From assembly GCA_002081555.1 (NCBI GenBank), contig MZNV01001689.1, forward strand, positions 1 to 21,043: 21,043 nucleotides of DNA, given 5' to 3'. This stretch comes from Protostelium mycophagum. Its lineage: Eukaryota; Evosea; Variosea; Protosteliida; Protosteliaceae. Below, one piece after another: positions 1 through 9,038 of this stretch. The notes beneath the pieces were generated by a model. It searched no databases. It had not been told where the DNA came from and saw only the letters and a program-made list of their open reading frames with translations. A program made the position numbers and the translations under genes. Numbering within the stretch: the stretch's first letter is position 1; each line of letters begins with the position of its first letter.

Positions 1-592
1 AAGGGTAAACTCAAAGACAGTCCTAGGTTTTGGACATTGTGCTTCAAGTGCTTTATTACTCAGCCATAACAGCCGTTGCATGAACACTTGAATCTTCCCA
101 ATTTCCGCGTTGTGCGTTGTAAATGCGCACGCGTAACTTTGCAAACTTTAATAAATAAACAACAACGTTGATTTAAACATTGTTGCAACTTGCGAATAAA
201 TTATATTAATTTATTGAGAAAAAAACAACAAAAAACATAAAATCCATCTTGCCAGACCGGCAACATTCAATTGGTAAAAAAAACATTAATTTTTATCAAT
301 TTTCATCTTGCTAAGTCTATCTTGCTGGTCTGGCAAGATGAAAATTGATAGCCATGCCTCACAGAGGTACCTGAATGCTCCGAGCACACAAAAGCTGAGA
401 AAGACTTTGCAAAGAATTTACAAACTGATCACAGGAGGTAAGCATTCAGTGTGTGTTGATTTGCAGATAAATGCACTATAATACCCTCTTTTTATGTCAT
501 TCATTCTTTGACAGTTGAATTATCTTTTGTTCTCTCATTCACAGTAAGACTTAAAAATTGTTCTGCATCATTTCAACACGCACAAGGACAAG
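1..592. other. Left flank and 5' leader of the HAD gene
   Basis: This stretch holds no convincing conserved gene. On the minus strand an open frame with an ATG at 81-79 runs off the left edge (27 codons, MQRLLW...); it could be the first exon of a gene outside the window, but support is weak. Positions 246-350 form nested inverted repeats (listed separately). A likely 5' UTR intron runs from 438 (GTAAGC) to 544 (TTCACAG). The sequence around 120-240 is AT-rich with no visible coding signal. Confidence 0.4.
246..350. repeat. Nested, competing inverted repeats upstream of the HAD gene
   Basis: Positions 294-311 and 333-350 are perfect 18-bp reverse complements around a 21-base loop. Positions 246-258 are also a perfect 13-bp reverse complement of 327-339, so the right arm can pair with either partner. 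The arms contain the shared motif ATCTTGCCAGACC or its close variant. This could be the remnant of a short palindromic repeat element or a structured leader of the HAD transcript. No terminal duplication was recognised. Confidence 0.7.
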
Positions 593-657
593 ATGCAACC
601 AATCTTCTACCATTCAACACAAGTTGGGTCACGAAAAATAAGAGGAGTCATTTTTGA
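338..657 (+). other. Possible spliced upstream ORF overlapping the HAD start
   Basis: An ATG at 338 opens a 33-codon frame (MKIDSHASQRYLN...) that ends exactly at a good donor, GGAG|GTAAGC, at 438. Joining to the acceptor at 544 continues the frame to a TGA at 655-657, giving about 70 codons. That end lies past the HAD ATG at 593 and is in another frame. If transcripts start upstream of 338, this ORF would compete with HAD translation. It may instead be plain 5' UTR; no family was recognised. Confidence 0.3.
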
Positions 658-1403
658 TATGGATGGAACCTTAACAGTCCCGTGTATTGACTTTAAACGA
701 ATGAGAGACTTAGCCAAGATACCTGCTGGATCTGATATATTGGTGCATGCACATCAAATCAGTGATCCAAAGGAAAGGGAGGAATGCTGGAGGGCAATCG
801 ATCAGGTTATTCATTCTACCGAAGTAGTTGAGTGATAGACGAAGGTGGAAGCAGAAGGAAGGAAAGGCATGAGATTACAACCTGGTCTGTACAAGTTATT
901 GTCGTATCTTGAGACGAAAGGAATTAAAAAATCCATCGTCACTCGTAATTCAGCAGCTGCCATTGACCATATGTTGGAGGTGATCTTCTGATTATCAAAA
1001 ATGACTCTACATCTTCTCTAGGTATTACAAGAGCAGCATGGATTGAAAGAAAAGCCCTCAGGATTATTCTCTGAGCTGTTATCGAGGGACTTCCTCCCCT
1101 ACAAACCAGATCCAACACCAAGCACATACATCTCACAACGTTGGAACATGAAACCAGAAGAGGTACATCACATCTCTTAACCTTTACTCAAACGAAAAGA
1201 TCCTCTTTGTTGGTGATTCGATCGATGACATACTCTGCGGTGGACAAGCTGGTAATGTCACTTGCCTCTTGTTAAATGAGCACAACGGGGACCTCGCAGA
1301 GAAAGCAAATTTGGCAGTTCATTCTTTAGAGGAGATCTCACAAGCTCTCGATGATGGATTCCATGTACATTCTTTTTCGAAACACATGAACCACAAGTTA
1401 TAA
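593..1403 (+). CDS. HAD-like hydrolase (plant At2g33255-type phosphatase family)
   Basis: Predicted 232-residue haloacid dehalogenase superfamily hydrolase, probably a small-molecule phosphatase; the substrate is unknown. Exons are 593-805, 839-979, 1022-1162 and 1200-1403, all phase 0; the introns are 33, 42 and 37 bp. All four HAD motifs are visible: nucleophile loop DMDGT (Asp22, Asp24), motif II Thr106 in IVTRN, motif III Lys146 in PYKPDP, and motif IV GDSIDD (Asp171, Asp174/175). The phrases 'DMDGTLTVP.IDF' and 'R.F.PYKPDP' match what is remembered of the plant/protist At2g33255 group. An in-frame stop at 545-547 supports the ATG at 593. The first intron, only 33 bp, is the shortest well-supported one in the window. 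The gene converges on PNUTS, with 181 bp between stop codons. Confidence 0.85.
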
Positions 1404-1583
1404 AGTTCACACAGTGGCATGGTGCACCTCTCTATTACCTGTACAGACTAATTCAACACTTTACAGACATCTTCTAAGCTTGCATCAAAGATCTTGCTAT
1501 CTATATATATCCAATAACTATTCAACATGTATCTGTGTATCTTCTGAATCTATTGTATGATTAAAATGCAGTGCGATTCCTGG

Positions 1584-1589
1584 TTTATT
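1584..1589 (-). terminator. AATAAA overlapping the PNUTS stop codon
   Basis: On the minus strand the last sense codon and stop read GAA TAA A, so a canonical poly(A) hexamer contains the stop codon itself. The same arrangement is seen at four other gene ends in this window. That the hexamer functions is inferred from its sequence only. Confidence 0.5.
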
Positions 1590-4500
1590 CGTGCAAGTTG
1601 TCACATTTGTTCCCGAATCTACAATTTCCTTTCCTCCAGTGGACACACACCTTCCTCCCCCTGTTTCTATCCATAGGCATCTGCTGTCCCATATTGTATC
1701 TGTCATCTCTATCTCTTTCTTGTGGTATGTTATAGTCCCTGTCCCTCTCTCTATCTCGGTAATCCCGTCTGTCCCCACGGTTGTTGTTCTGTGCGTGTCA
1801 ATATTTTTTATTCTTGCAGAAAGATTCAATGTGCTGCGAGATTTTTTCCCTCAGCACTCTGAATTTAATGTTAAATAAAAAAATTTATGTGCAGACTACA
1901 ACGAGGACTCCGCGGGAAGAGATATTCACCTGAGGATATTGATTATTCTGTGAATAATGTGGTGGAGATCCTTGGTATCGGTTGTTACCCTGGTTGTAGT
2001 CGAAGTGGTTGCCTTGGTAATTATTATTATTATAAGGTCCGTTCTGCTGTGGTGGCGGTGTGAAATTATTTCTATTTGGATTGAGCTGCGGGAGATTCGG
2101 GTTGTTGTGCATATTATTGTGCATATTGTTATTGTGCATGTTGTTGTGCATATTGTTATGCATATTATTGTTGTGCATCATATTGGGAATATTATTCGGC
2201 ATATTGTTCGGCATATTGTTCGGCATATTATTCGGGATATTATTGTTGTGCATCATGTTGTTGCCGCCGATGAAGTCTGATGAGGTGAACATGTCGTCTT
2301 TATATCTAATGTACTTACTGTTGAGTGGGTTGGGATTGATCATATTATTGTTGGGAATATTGACATTGTTCATCATATTGTTTGGAACGTTAATATTGCT
2401 CATCATATTGGCATTTGGTATGTTTGGAATATTGATCCCTCCTTGCAATAGTGACAGCAGACTTATCAATTGCTGCGGTGGTATCTGTTATCGTGAATTT
2501 TGTTTAGTAATAAAATAAACGAAATATAATTAAAAATGATATATTTATAAAACAAGATAAACATACATTATTGGGGAGAGAGGCACCCGGTTGTGGAATA
2601 ATATTCTGAGGGACAGGCTGTCCTAAGAGGTTCGTGTTTTGTATGTTGTTGTTTGGCAGTCCCATCTGCTGGACTGGCATCTGCCGCATCGGAATCTGCT
2701 GTGGTATGTGCTGCGGTGGTATCTGATTCGGGATCTGTGCGATCTGCGAAATCTGCTGCGGGATCTGTGGTATATGTTGTGGTATCTGTGGTGTCTGCTG
2801 TGGTATTTGCTGCATCGGGAATTGCTGCATTGAGGGTTCTTCACCATCCGGTATGGTTTTGGTGTTATTATCATCGTACGGCTCCTCTGGCGCTTCTTCC
2901 GGATTATCCGGAATACTTCTTGCCAACAACCAATATATAGGCTCTATAGAAGATGCACACCTTTCCGCTTGTTCTCTCACCTATTCCATCGTGAATTTCT
3001 CGTGATGGAGATCTATTTATAGATCTACACGTACCTGTTGACTACTCGTGCCCCTCTCAAAAACACAGTTATCTGGCAAATCTAATTTTTCTGGAGGCCT
3101 CCAGTCGATCTTTAGCGTTGTGCCGTCTGTGTTACTTCTTGGCCCCGACCTCTCTATTTCTGGTGACACTGGCGGGAGGGGGATGTCTTCACTGAATATT
3201 TTGATCTGTATATATGTGAATATTTGTTCAAGTATTACATTATCTTAAGAGGATGTGATCACCTTGGTTAGTTCCTCTTCTTGAGGCCATTTTAACCTCT
3301 TCTTCGGCTTTCCCGTCTTTTTGCTGAATCCGGGTGCTTCATTTGGGCTGTAATCAGTGGGGTTCACCACTACCTCTATCGGTACTCTCTGTCTCTACAC
3401 ATATTAATGTATTTTTTAAGTTGTCAGGTTCAAATAACTTGGGATTATGGTCTTCTGCGATTTTTGTTGCGGCTCTGCCGTGAAGACGCACTCTTCTAGT
3501 GTTATAGTCTCGGATTCACGGTTCCATACCGTGATTTTCCACAGTAACTACTCATTTTTATGAAGTTCCAAACCACATAACATAATAAGCCTTGTCTCTT
3601 AATGCAGAGACTTCCTGCAGAAAAGCTGCAGGCACAAATCTTCCGTGAAAATGACTTTCACGTAAATTTTATTTGTTGAATTTGCTGCAGCCAAATATAT
3701 TTGTATTACATAATATTTCTCATTTACGAGATTGTATCATAGAGTTGCGACAACATAAAGAAGAGAACAACTACACACCTGTGTAGAAGGGTCCACGTCC
3801 CAGACATCATCAAGAGGTTGTATGATCTTCTTTCTTATCGGCTTGGTTTTGGGTGACGGTGGATTCGTGTTGTTTTCTGGTGGTGAACCGGGCCTTTCTT
3901 GTGCGTTGTTATTTGTGTTTTTTATCTGTTCCAACTTTCGCGCCTTTTTTATATCATCGGCAGACATTGGTTTTTTTGTGGTATTTTTTGCGGTGGTAGC
4001 CTTCTTTGGGATCACCACAGGTGTCTGTATTTATATGAATCTTGTCATAGACAATAAAAACGATCACCTCTACTGCCTCTTCTATCACTTGTAATTTGTG
4101 TCTCTTGCCAGCGAGTGGATCGTTTGATTTCTTTACCAGGGTGGGAAGCTCCTTGTTCTCTGGGTCTAGTGCTTCGCTGCTGCGCTTCTTCTCACTCTGT
4201 TTCTTATCTGCCTCCTTCTTTCTTTTATCCTTCTCTTCAGCCTCTTTGTCTCTTCGTAGTTGTTCCTGCCTCTTTATATACTCTGCTTCCTCCACCAATC
4301 TCTTCTCGTTCTATAGAGTTCAGATTTGGGATGAGTGGGTGTGTCTATGTCTATACCTCGTCGATGACCTTTCTCCATTTTTTTTCGATCTGTTCGGACA
4401 AATGAACGATAGTTGAATCCTCTGATTTTTGCAATTTTTTTATGGCTCTTGCTAGGGAGGAGTTTTTCTTTAGAGCTTGTAAAGTGAAGGGTAAATGTAG

Positions 4501-5285
4501 TAGCACTGTCAAAATTCTCTCTGTTTCTGTGTGATCTTGTTCTTGGACAGAGGCATTGAGCCACTTCTGCAGTTGTGTGGGTATGTCCAATTCCACTAAT
4601 CTGATTGGATCAATTTCACTCATTTTTGTGGTGTTCAGAACTGCACCTCTCGAGTACTTTTTGTACAGACGTGGAGAGAATATGTTGCATGAGCGTAGAT
4701 TGTATGAGAACAGCTCTGGGAGAGGACATGAGCGCCGCAAATTTCCTTGTTTTTGGAGCTAGTATGAACGAATCATCCTTGTCCACACATTGTTTCACAT
4801 CCTTGAGAAGTCTTATTTGAATCTCTGCCATTTTGTTTAGTTCCTCTTCACTTTCCGTCTTTGCTGGCTTGAATCTCTTGGCCGGTGGTCCTTTTTGTTC
4901 TTCCATATCATCCCTCGCTAACTCTTTGTCTTCTTCCTGTATATTCTCTGGGTCCTTGTTCAAGTGGATGAGTGGTATGACTACAGAGGCTGAATTAGAG
5001 ATCGAATAGGGAACAGTCGTATCAACTGGTCCAAGAGCGGGATCTCGTCCAGTTAGTTCCATATGACGGTGTTGAAGACGGTTAAATTGTAACCGTTGTT
5101 GATCGTAACGAGCTTGTTGTCTTCGCGAGTTCTAAACTCATCATTTAATGCTTTCTGAGAAAAATCATTACCTGGCCCAATCGTTGTGAGAATGACTCTT
5201 TTTCTTCAATTATAAGTGACAAAACCTCCTCTGTTGCATGGTTATCCTCCGCCCATTGTGAGTCGGAGAGGGCGATCTCTGTCAT
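1585..5285 (-). CDS. PPP1R10: PNUTS-like PP1 regulatory subunit 10
   Basis: Predicted 921-residue orthologue of PNUTS, the nuclear scaffold that brings protein phosphatase 1 to RNA polymerase II; human PNUTS is about 940 residues. Eleven exons: 5285-5172, 5131-4647, 4600-4357, 4310-4068, 4024-3779, 3394-3263, 3205-3035, 2980-2961, 2918-2567, 2484-1930 and 1788-1585. In order, the protein has a TFIIS N-terminal/LW-like helical domain (about residues 155-280, with LHLPFTLQALK), charged linkers, a PP1-docking motif KKRLKWP near residue 478 (human: TVTWP), a conserved WRPP...REQAERS segment, Gln/Pro/Ile-rich and Asn-rich repeats, an Arg/Asp tract, and a C-terminal CCCH zinc finger C-x7-C-x5-C-x3-H (Cys902, 910, 916, His920). 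An internal ATG at 4620 lies in an intron and is not the start. Exon 8 is a 20-nt microexon. The best start is the ATG at 5285, just 92 bp below the vWA stop. Confidence 0.88.
1940..2440 (-). repeat. Asn-rich tandem repeats coding in PNUTS
   Basis: This exon encodes imperfect repeats of NNMP, then NNMH/NNNMH units, giving a long Asn/Met/His/Pro tract. The DNA (ATTGTGCAT and ATATTGTTCGGC units seen on the plus strand) is repetitive enough to create long hydrophobic shadow frames on the opposite strand. In vertebrate PNUTS the matching region is Gly/Pro/His repeats, so the position is conserved but the composition is not. Confidence 0.8.
2650..2840 (-). repeat. Gln-Ile-Pro repeats coding in PNUTS
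   Basis: On the minus strand this part of the exon codes for about a dozen imperfect QIPQ/QIPQQ/HIPQ units (for example TPQIPQHIPQIPQQ). It forms a second low-complexity tract directly before the Asn-rich one. Both lie between the conserved PP1-docking core and the zinc finger and are probably disordered. Confidence 0.8.
3395..3778 (-). other. Unusually long PNUTS intron with four small hairpins
   Basis: At 384 bp this intron is about nine times the local norm. It contains four perfect stem-loops in a row: 3516-3522/3528-3534 (TCACGGT/ACCGTGA), 3594-3599/3606-3611 (GTCTCT/AGAGAC), 3614-3620/3626-3632 (CCTGCAG/CTGCAGG) and 3644-3650/3656-3662 (CGTGAAA/TTTCACG). It also holds one copy of a CGGC-TCT-GCCG palindrome at 3470-3480. 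No open frame in it joins in phase with the flanking exons. Confidence 0.7.
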
Positions 5286-5372
5286 GGTCTGTGTGTGCGC
5301 TGATCAACTTTTTCTGCTTTTCGTTGTAGAGAGAGGGAAATCAGAACTGCAGCTTTCCATAATTCATAAGAA

Positions 5373-5378
5373 TTTATT
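5373..5378 (-). terminator. AATAAA overlapping the end of the vWA stop codon
   Basis: The minus strand reads GCA TAA ATAAAT, so the hexamer shares one base with the stop codon. It matches the pattern at PNUTS, Ras, CDIN1 and the plus-strand reading at 10255. Confidence 0.5.
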
Positions 5379-6635
5379 TATGCCTTTAAATCATTGATGA
5401 GCTGATCAATGATCAGTTTCAACGAGGAATTATGTTGTTGAAGTTCTTCGGTCGTGGTGATGTCTAAGATGGGATAAGCCGCTCCTGCATCGGCCAACTT
5501 TTTAGGTAATTCATCTAAGAATTGAGTAGCCAAAGAGTCATGCCCGACCTGTCTGTGATCAATCACAAAATCAACATTTGTCATCATTACCTGTATGATG
5601 GAGAGGGATAATTTTTCAGAATTTACTTTCTTTGTCGCATCAACAATAGTCCTAATACATTTAAATTATATTCTTTACATCAACTCGAGTTCCATCAAGC
5701 GAGTAGAAATTTTTTGTCCAAAAATTCTCCTGTCTTGATGAGCTGCAACAGCGAAAAACATATATAACGCGGCAGGGCCGCAGTTCTATCATTGTGTCTC
5801 GAAATGTCTTTACGGCTCGACAAATAGATTGATTAGTTTAAAATGGGAGATTACTCACTGTATCAATCTGGCAGGATCAGTGGGGTAACCATCAGTGATG
5901 ATCAATATACTCCCAGCATTATCATCGGCGATGTACTGTGACGTCGTCAAAAAATGGAGTTGGATGATGATCACCCACCTTATCGATGATTGGAATGAGT
6001 ACTTTTCCTAATTTTGTAGCGCCATAAGGATTCACCGTTGAGAAACATTTCAGCACCTGATCATTAATCATTACGACAACTTCTCCATATTACGTCATAC
6101 TTCAGATGGATGTTTAAGACCATGCCAGCAATCAGGTGTCCCACTTGAAAAGAACCAGAGAGATAGCTACGTTGTGTTACGATCTAGAGACTTAATGAGA
6201 AGGCACTTACGCCATTTGCATCAGAAGCGGTGACGGCCTGGACGATATATTGTACAGATTTGCAAACCTAATTTTTCAGTATTTCTACATCTTCATCATC
6301 TCACCTCTGACCACTTGGTCTCAGAGAAGAAGCCAGCAGTCTTCTCATTCATCGATCCACTTCGATCTACGACTACCGTGTAGCTGTGAAAAATTAATGT
6401 TGGGAGCTATGCATTATATTACGCGATGTGTAATTCCTCACTGTCGTAAGTGTTGCTGTCTCAAGTGATCGAAGAAGGAGATGCGTGAGAGATCCATTTC
6501 TGCAAATGTGAGGTTGTGTCTGCGGTTTCTGTTGGGACGAGTTGGAGTGATACTGGCAAAGATGCGATAGATTTTATCCGAAAAATAGAAGAGGGATGCT
6601 ACGACTATTCCAATTAAGATGCCCGAAAAGAGCAT
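5378..6635 (-). CDS. Membrane-anchored von Willebrand factor A domain protein
   Basis: Predicted 260-residue protein. An N-terminal hydrophobic segment (residues 2-20, LFSGILIGIVVASLFYF) is followed by a basic stretch, then one vWA domain. Eight exons: 6635-6442, 6383-6305, 6267-6211, 6166-6101, 6056-5979, 5935-5859, 5651-5591 and 5548-5378. The metal-binding MIDAS set is complete: DRSGS (Asp71, Ser73, Ser75), Thr146 in NPYGAT, and Asp173 in TDGYP. The SLSIIQVGHDSLATQFLDELP-type segment matches the small vWA proteins of plants, fungi and protists. The 42-bp intron at 5549-5590 is in frame and stop-free, so a naive reading adds 14 false residues. The 207-bp intron 5652-5858 has a hairpin. The start lies 83 bp from the divergent MED20 start, so the two share a promoter region. 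Substrate and partner are unknown. Confidence 0.8.
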
Positions 6636-6718
6636 GTCGATGTTGGTGTCACGTCACAGGCGATAATGTCGTCTACAACAGTTGAAAACCAAAATTTTAA
6701 CCAATTCTTTCATTAAAG
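6636..6718. promoter_or_regulatory. 83-bp shared promoter region, vWA/MED20
   Basis: The start codons of the minus-strand vWA gene (6635) and plus-strand MED20 (6719) are only 83 bp apart, so both 5' UTRs and core promoters must fit here or overlap the coding sequence. No clear TATA box or other named element was identified. Confidence 0.6.
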
Positions 6719-7580
6719 ATGGGAGTGAAGAGGTGTTCGTTTTTATGAGATCTTAATACTCACAACGATTCAGTGTATTTCCCTATAAGGTTTCTGGCAC
6801 AGATACGTACGCATTTACGGAAATGCAAAAGAGGATCCAACAACTGAAGCCGGAAAGAGTAAGAGTTGTTGTGATCTATTTGTCTGATGTGTGGAGTTTG
6901 AAAAATGGCAAGTGATCTGTGCCCTTCAGCTGTCGAAGAATGCAGGAGCAGATGCAAGAGTGAGTTCATAATTACATGCAATTGTGTCCAACCGATGATA
7001 GGAATTATATGTGCTGAATTTTGATGATAAACCAAAAAAATGTTACTTGGTAATTAAGGATGTGATTGTGGAGGCTGATAGAGATATGGCCATTCTGATG
7101 GACAGAACAAAAGTGTATGCCTCAAGACAATCGGTCACCATCTCGGTATACTACCTGGTCTTTTTTAATGAATGTTGATCATTCCAGGGTTGGCAGTATA
7201 AAATAGGCGATTTTTTTGTCAAACTCGGAGTCGGATTGCCACAGAATGGTACAAATACACGTGGTGTATTTTTAGAGGTAAGATCATCCAAAATGATGGT
7301 ATGATGTTAATCCTGGAAGGTGGAATATACACCGTGCCAGTCGATCGAAATGTCTAAGCTGATCATGGAGGAGTTCATCTCAAATTTGGGTCCTTTTGAC
7401 GAACAACCTTCTCTCAATCTAAATTTCTCAGAGGTATTTTTATTTATCATATTTGATCACTTAGTGATCCAGCTGCCATCTCTTGGGAGTGTTTATAGTC
7501 ATCAGCACACATCATATCAATATATACAATTATTCAAGAGTCTCAATATATTGGGAAGCGCCATAAAAGCAAAAGAATGA
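6719..7580 (+). CDS. MED20: Mediator complex subunit 20
   Basis: Predicted 205-residue Mediator head-module subunit; human MED20 is 212 residues. Seven exons: 6719-6732, 6774-6858, 6897-6959, 7002-7145, 7188-7277, 7320-7433 and 7473-7580. Introns are 41, 38, 42, 42, 42 and 39 bp. The start MGVKSVF matches the MGVTCVS start of animal MED20. ELYVLNFDDKP...CYLVIKD aligns with LMYVMHNSEYPLSCFAL, WQYKIGDFFVKLG with YQYCDFLVKVG, and YQYIQLFKSL with VQYMELFNKI. The 14-nt first exon carries only the first four codons and part of the fifth. The last intron (7434-7472) is 39 bp, in frame and stop-free, so reading through it would add 13 hydrophobic residues absent from the family. The protein is nuclear and links activators to RNA polymerase II. 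Confidence 0.88.
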
Positions 7581-7799
7581 AAAATCGAATTTATTCACTT
7601 TTATCTTATTTCATTTTCATGATGAAAATGGCCCTCCAAATTTAGATAAATTTTATCCCGGGTCCGGATAATAAAATCTAGAATTCTCAGAGAAAACTGG
7701 CGGATGACAACCAAATCCGTGAACGTCTCAAATTGTCACCGGCGTTTTCCGGGTCTACAACTATTTTCACCGTCTGAAAAAGTCATTGTGACCTGCAAC
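7581..7799. other. Spacer between MED20 and the secreted-protein gene
   Basis: No gene is seen here. It contains a near-perfect palindrome, CATTTTCAT-g-ATGAAAATG, at 7612-7630, and a second inverted repeat around TTATCC-cgggtcc-GGATAA at about 7653-7671. These may belong to the MED20 3' end or the promoter of the downstream gene. Upstream in-frame codons of the next gene begin at 7704 but lack features of a real start. Confidence 0.5.
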
Positions 7800-8470
7800 A
7801 TGAGAGCCATCGGTTGCTTCTATCTCTTTGCCCTCGTCTGTCTTTACACTCAGGCATCTGCAAACCCCGATCCAAGACCACCACGATTCACATGCAACAA
7901 AAATTATGGTGCTAGTCCCAGTGATTGTTCTCATCTTATTGATTGGGCTTCGTCCACACTCACTCCTTCAAAATGGTACTACTGATCCAAATGAAACTCA
8001 TGAAAGATCGCTGAGACATCACAGGTACAATTATACAGAACTCCTGACGATGTCTGAGAAGTCTGGGATTACATGGACTGCATCATGGTGGGTAAAGGTG
8101 AGACCAGACCGATGACAAATCGACATGATTGACATCATCAGATCAAAACCTATGGAGGATGCACCCTTGCGCTTGGTTACGCATACAACAAGGTGAGTAA
8201 TTTCTTGGACCTCTTCTCAACAAGATCAAAAAGATGATTCCTCACCTCTTTAGGCCACAAACACGATCTGGACAGGACAATACATCACCGACTTCATCAA
8301 GAGGGGCATTTCAGAATGTCAGGATAACGGTCAGAATAAGAGGGCCATACAGAAGAGCCCTGATGTGAGCTGAACTTTACCTTCTATATTTGATTGACCA
8401 TTGGCAGACGTTCAGCCAGTTTGCCTTCTGTCTCACCGATGAGAGGAAGGCTTCCAGCTGTTTGCCATAA
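7800..8470 (+). CDS. Secreted small cysteine-containing protein
   Basis: Predicted 157-residue secreted protein. Exons are 7800-7975, 8025-8097, 8142-8192, 8254-8364 and 8408-8470. A clear signal peptide (MRAIGCFYLFALVCLYTQASA, cleavage near Ala21-Ala23) justifies the ATG at 7800 over the upstream frame. The mature part has six cysteines: two flank NYGASPSD, then one each in YGGC, SEC and FAFC, and one in SSC near the C-terminus, enough for three disulfides. The order GASPSDC..LI, then YGGC.LALGY, then YI.DFI.RGI.EC loosely recalls the fungal Ecp2/Hce2-type secreted fold, but this is pattern memory only and may be convergence. The gene is whole. It converges on the small membrane protein gene. 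Confidence 0.65.
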
Positions 8471-8769
8471 AACAACTTTTAGAGATTTCATTTTGAAGTT
8501 TTCAACCTTAAGCGCCCTCATAAAATGAGAAATAGACAATTTATAATTTTGATTATTATATATTTACAAGTTTAAAATGAAAGAAATGGATTGAAGAACT
8601 GCTCTATTATAGTAAACACTGCACCTTGAGAAGAAGACAGCGACAAAACATCTTAATACTTCAATTTTTCATTTCGGGGACAGCCGAGATGAATGTGCAG
8701 GCTCGAGATCTTAATCATGCCATTTGCTCGCATGGACATCACCTCACACTGCCGAGAGAATGTTGATGA
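8471..8769. other. Convergent 3' spacer
   Basis: About 300 bases lie between the stop of the secreted-protein gene and the stop of the minus-strand membrane protein. No reading frame of note is present on either strand. It probably holds both 3' UTRs; no clear AATAAA was located in it. Confidence 0.5.
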
Positions 8770-9038
8770 TTATTTTCTCCTCCTCTCGTCGTCAATCTTA
8801 TCATCCAGCGCAGATTGATAATTAATCACTGCAATTCTTCGTCCTTCTTCGATCTCTATCGTGAATCAGGAATCATCATTGGTGTTGATTACACACCCAC
8901 GGCCCTAGCGAGATCGACGTCTAAATCAGAAGGTGGAGCACTAAAGTATCCTCTTAGTGATTGGCTATATTTCGAATAAAAATAATAGGCGATGAAGGAG
9001 AGGATCACAAGAAGCCACAACCACGGTCCATAGCTCAT
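8770..9038 (-). CDS. Small single-pass membrane protein (two exons)
   Basis: A 75-residue protein too short for routine ORF lists. Exons are 9038-8897 and 8855-8770, with a 41-bp GT-AG intron joining in phase. After MSYGP comes one hydrophobic helix (residues 6-21, WLWLLVILSFIAYYFY), then a polar tail with PPSDLDVDLARAV and a charged helix ending in DDKIDDERRRK. The layout (short N-terminus, one helix, amphipathic charged helix) loosely recalls selenoprotein S/VIMP, which tethers p97 at the ER, but it is shorter, has no selenocysteine region and lacks a clear p97-binding signature. An in-frame TGA just upstream supports this start. The clean splice and open frame make it a likely real gene; the family is uncertain. 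Confidence 0.5.

Noticed and set aside
1957-2518. Long hydrophobic plus-strand open frames opposite the Asn-rich exon
   Set aside because: They are the antisense reading of NNM/NNH repeats. The minus strand fits PNUTS with in-phase splice sites on both sides.
2639-2940. Val/Ser- and Leu/Trp-rich plus-strand frames
   Set aside because: Antisense of the QIPQ repeats in PNUTS; repeat DNA keeps all frames open.
4357-4620. ATG at 4620 (MSEIDP) as start of a separate TFIIS-like protein
   Set aside because: The ATG falls inside a 46-bp intron; splicing 4647 to 4600 joins VLER to LVELDIP exactly as in PNUTS.
5690-5760. Possible extra exon in the 207-bp vWA intron
   Set aside because: It has a good acceptor, but including it breaks the phase; direct joining gives the expected RLIQTIVDATKK.
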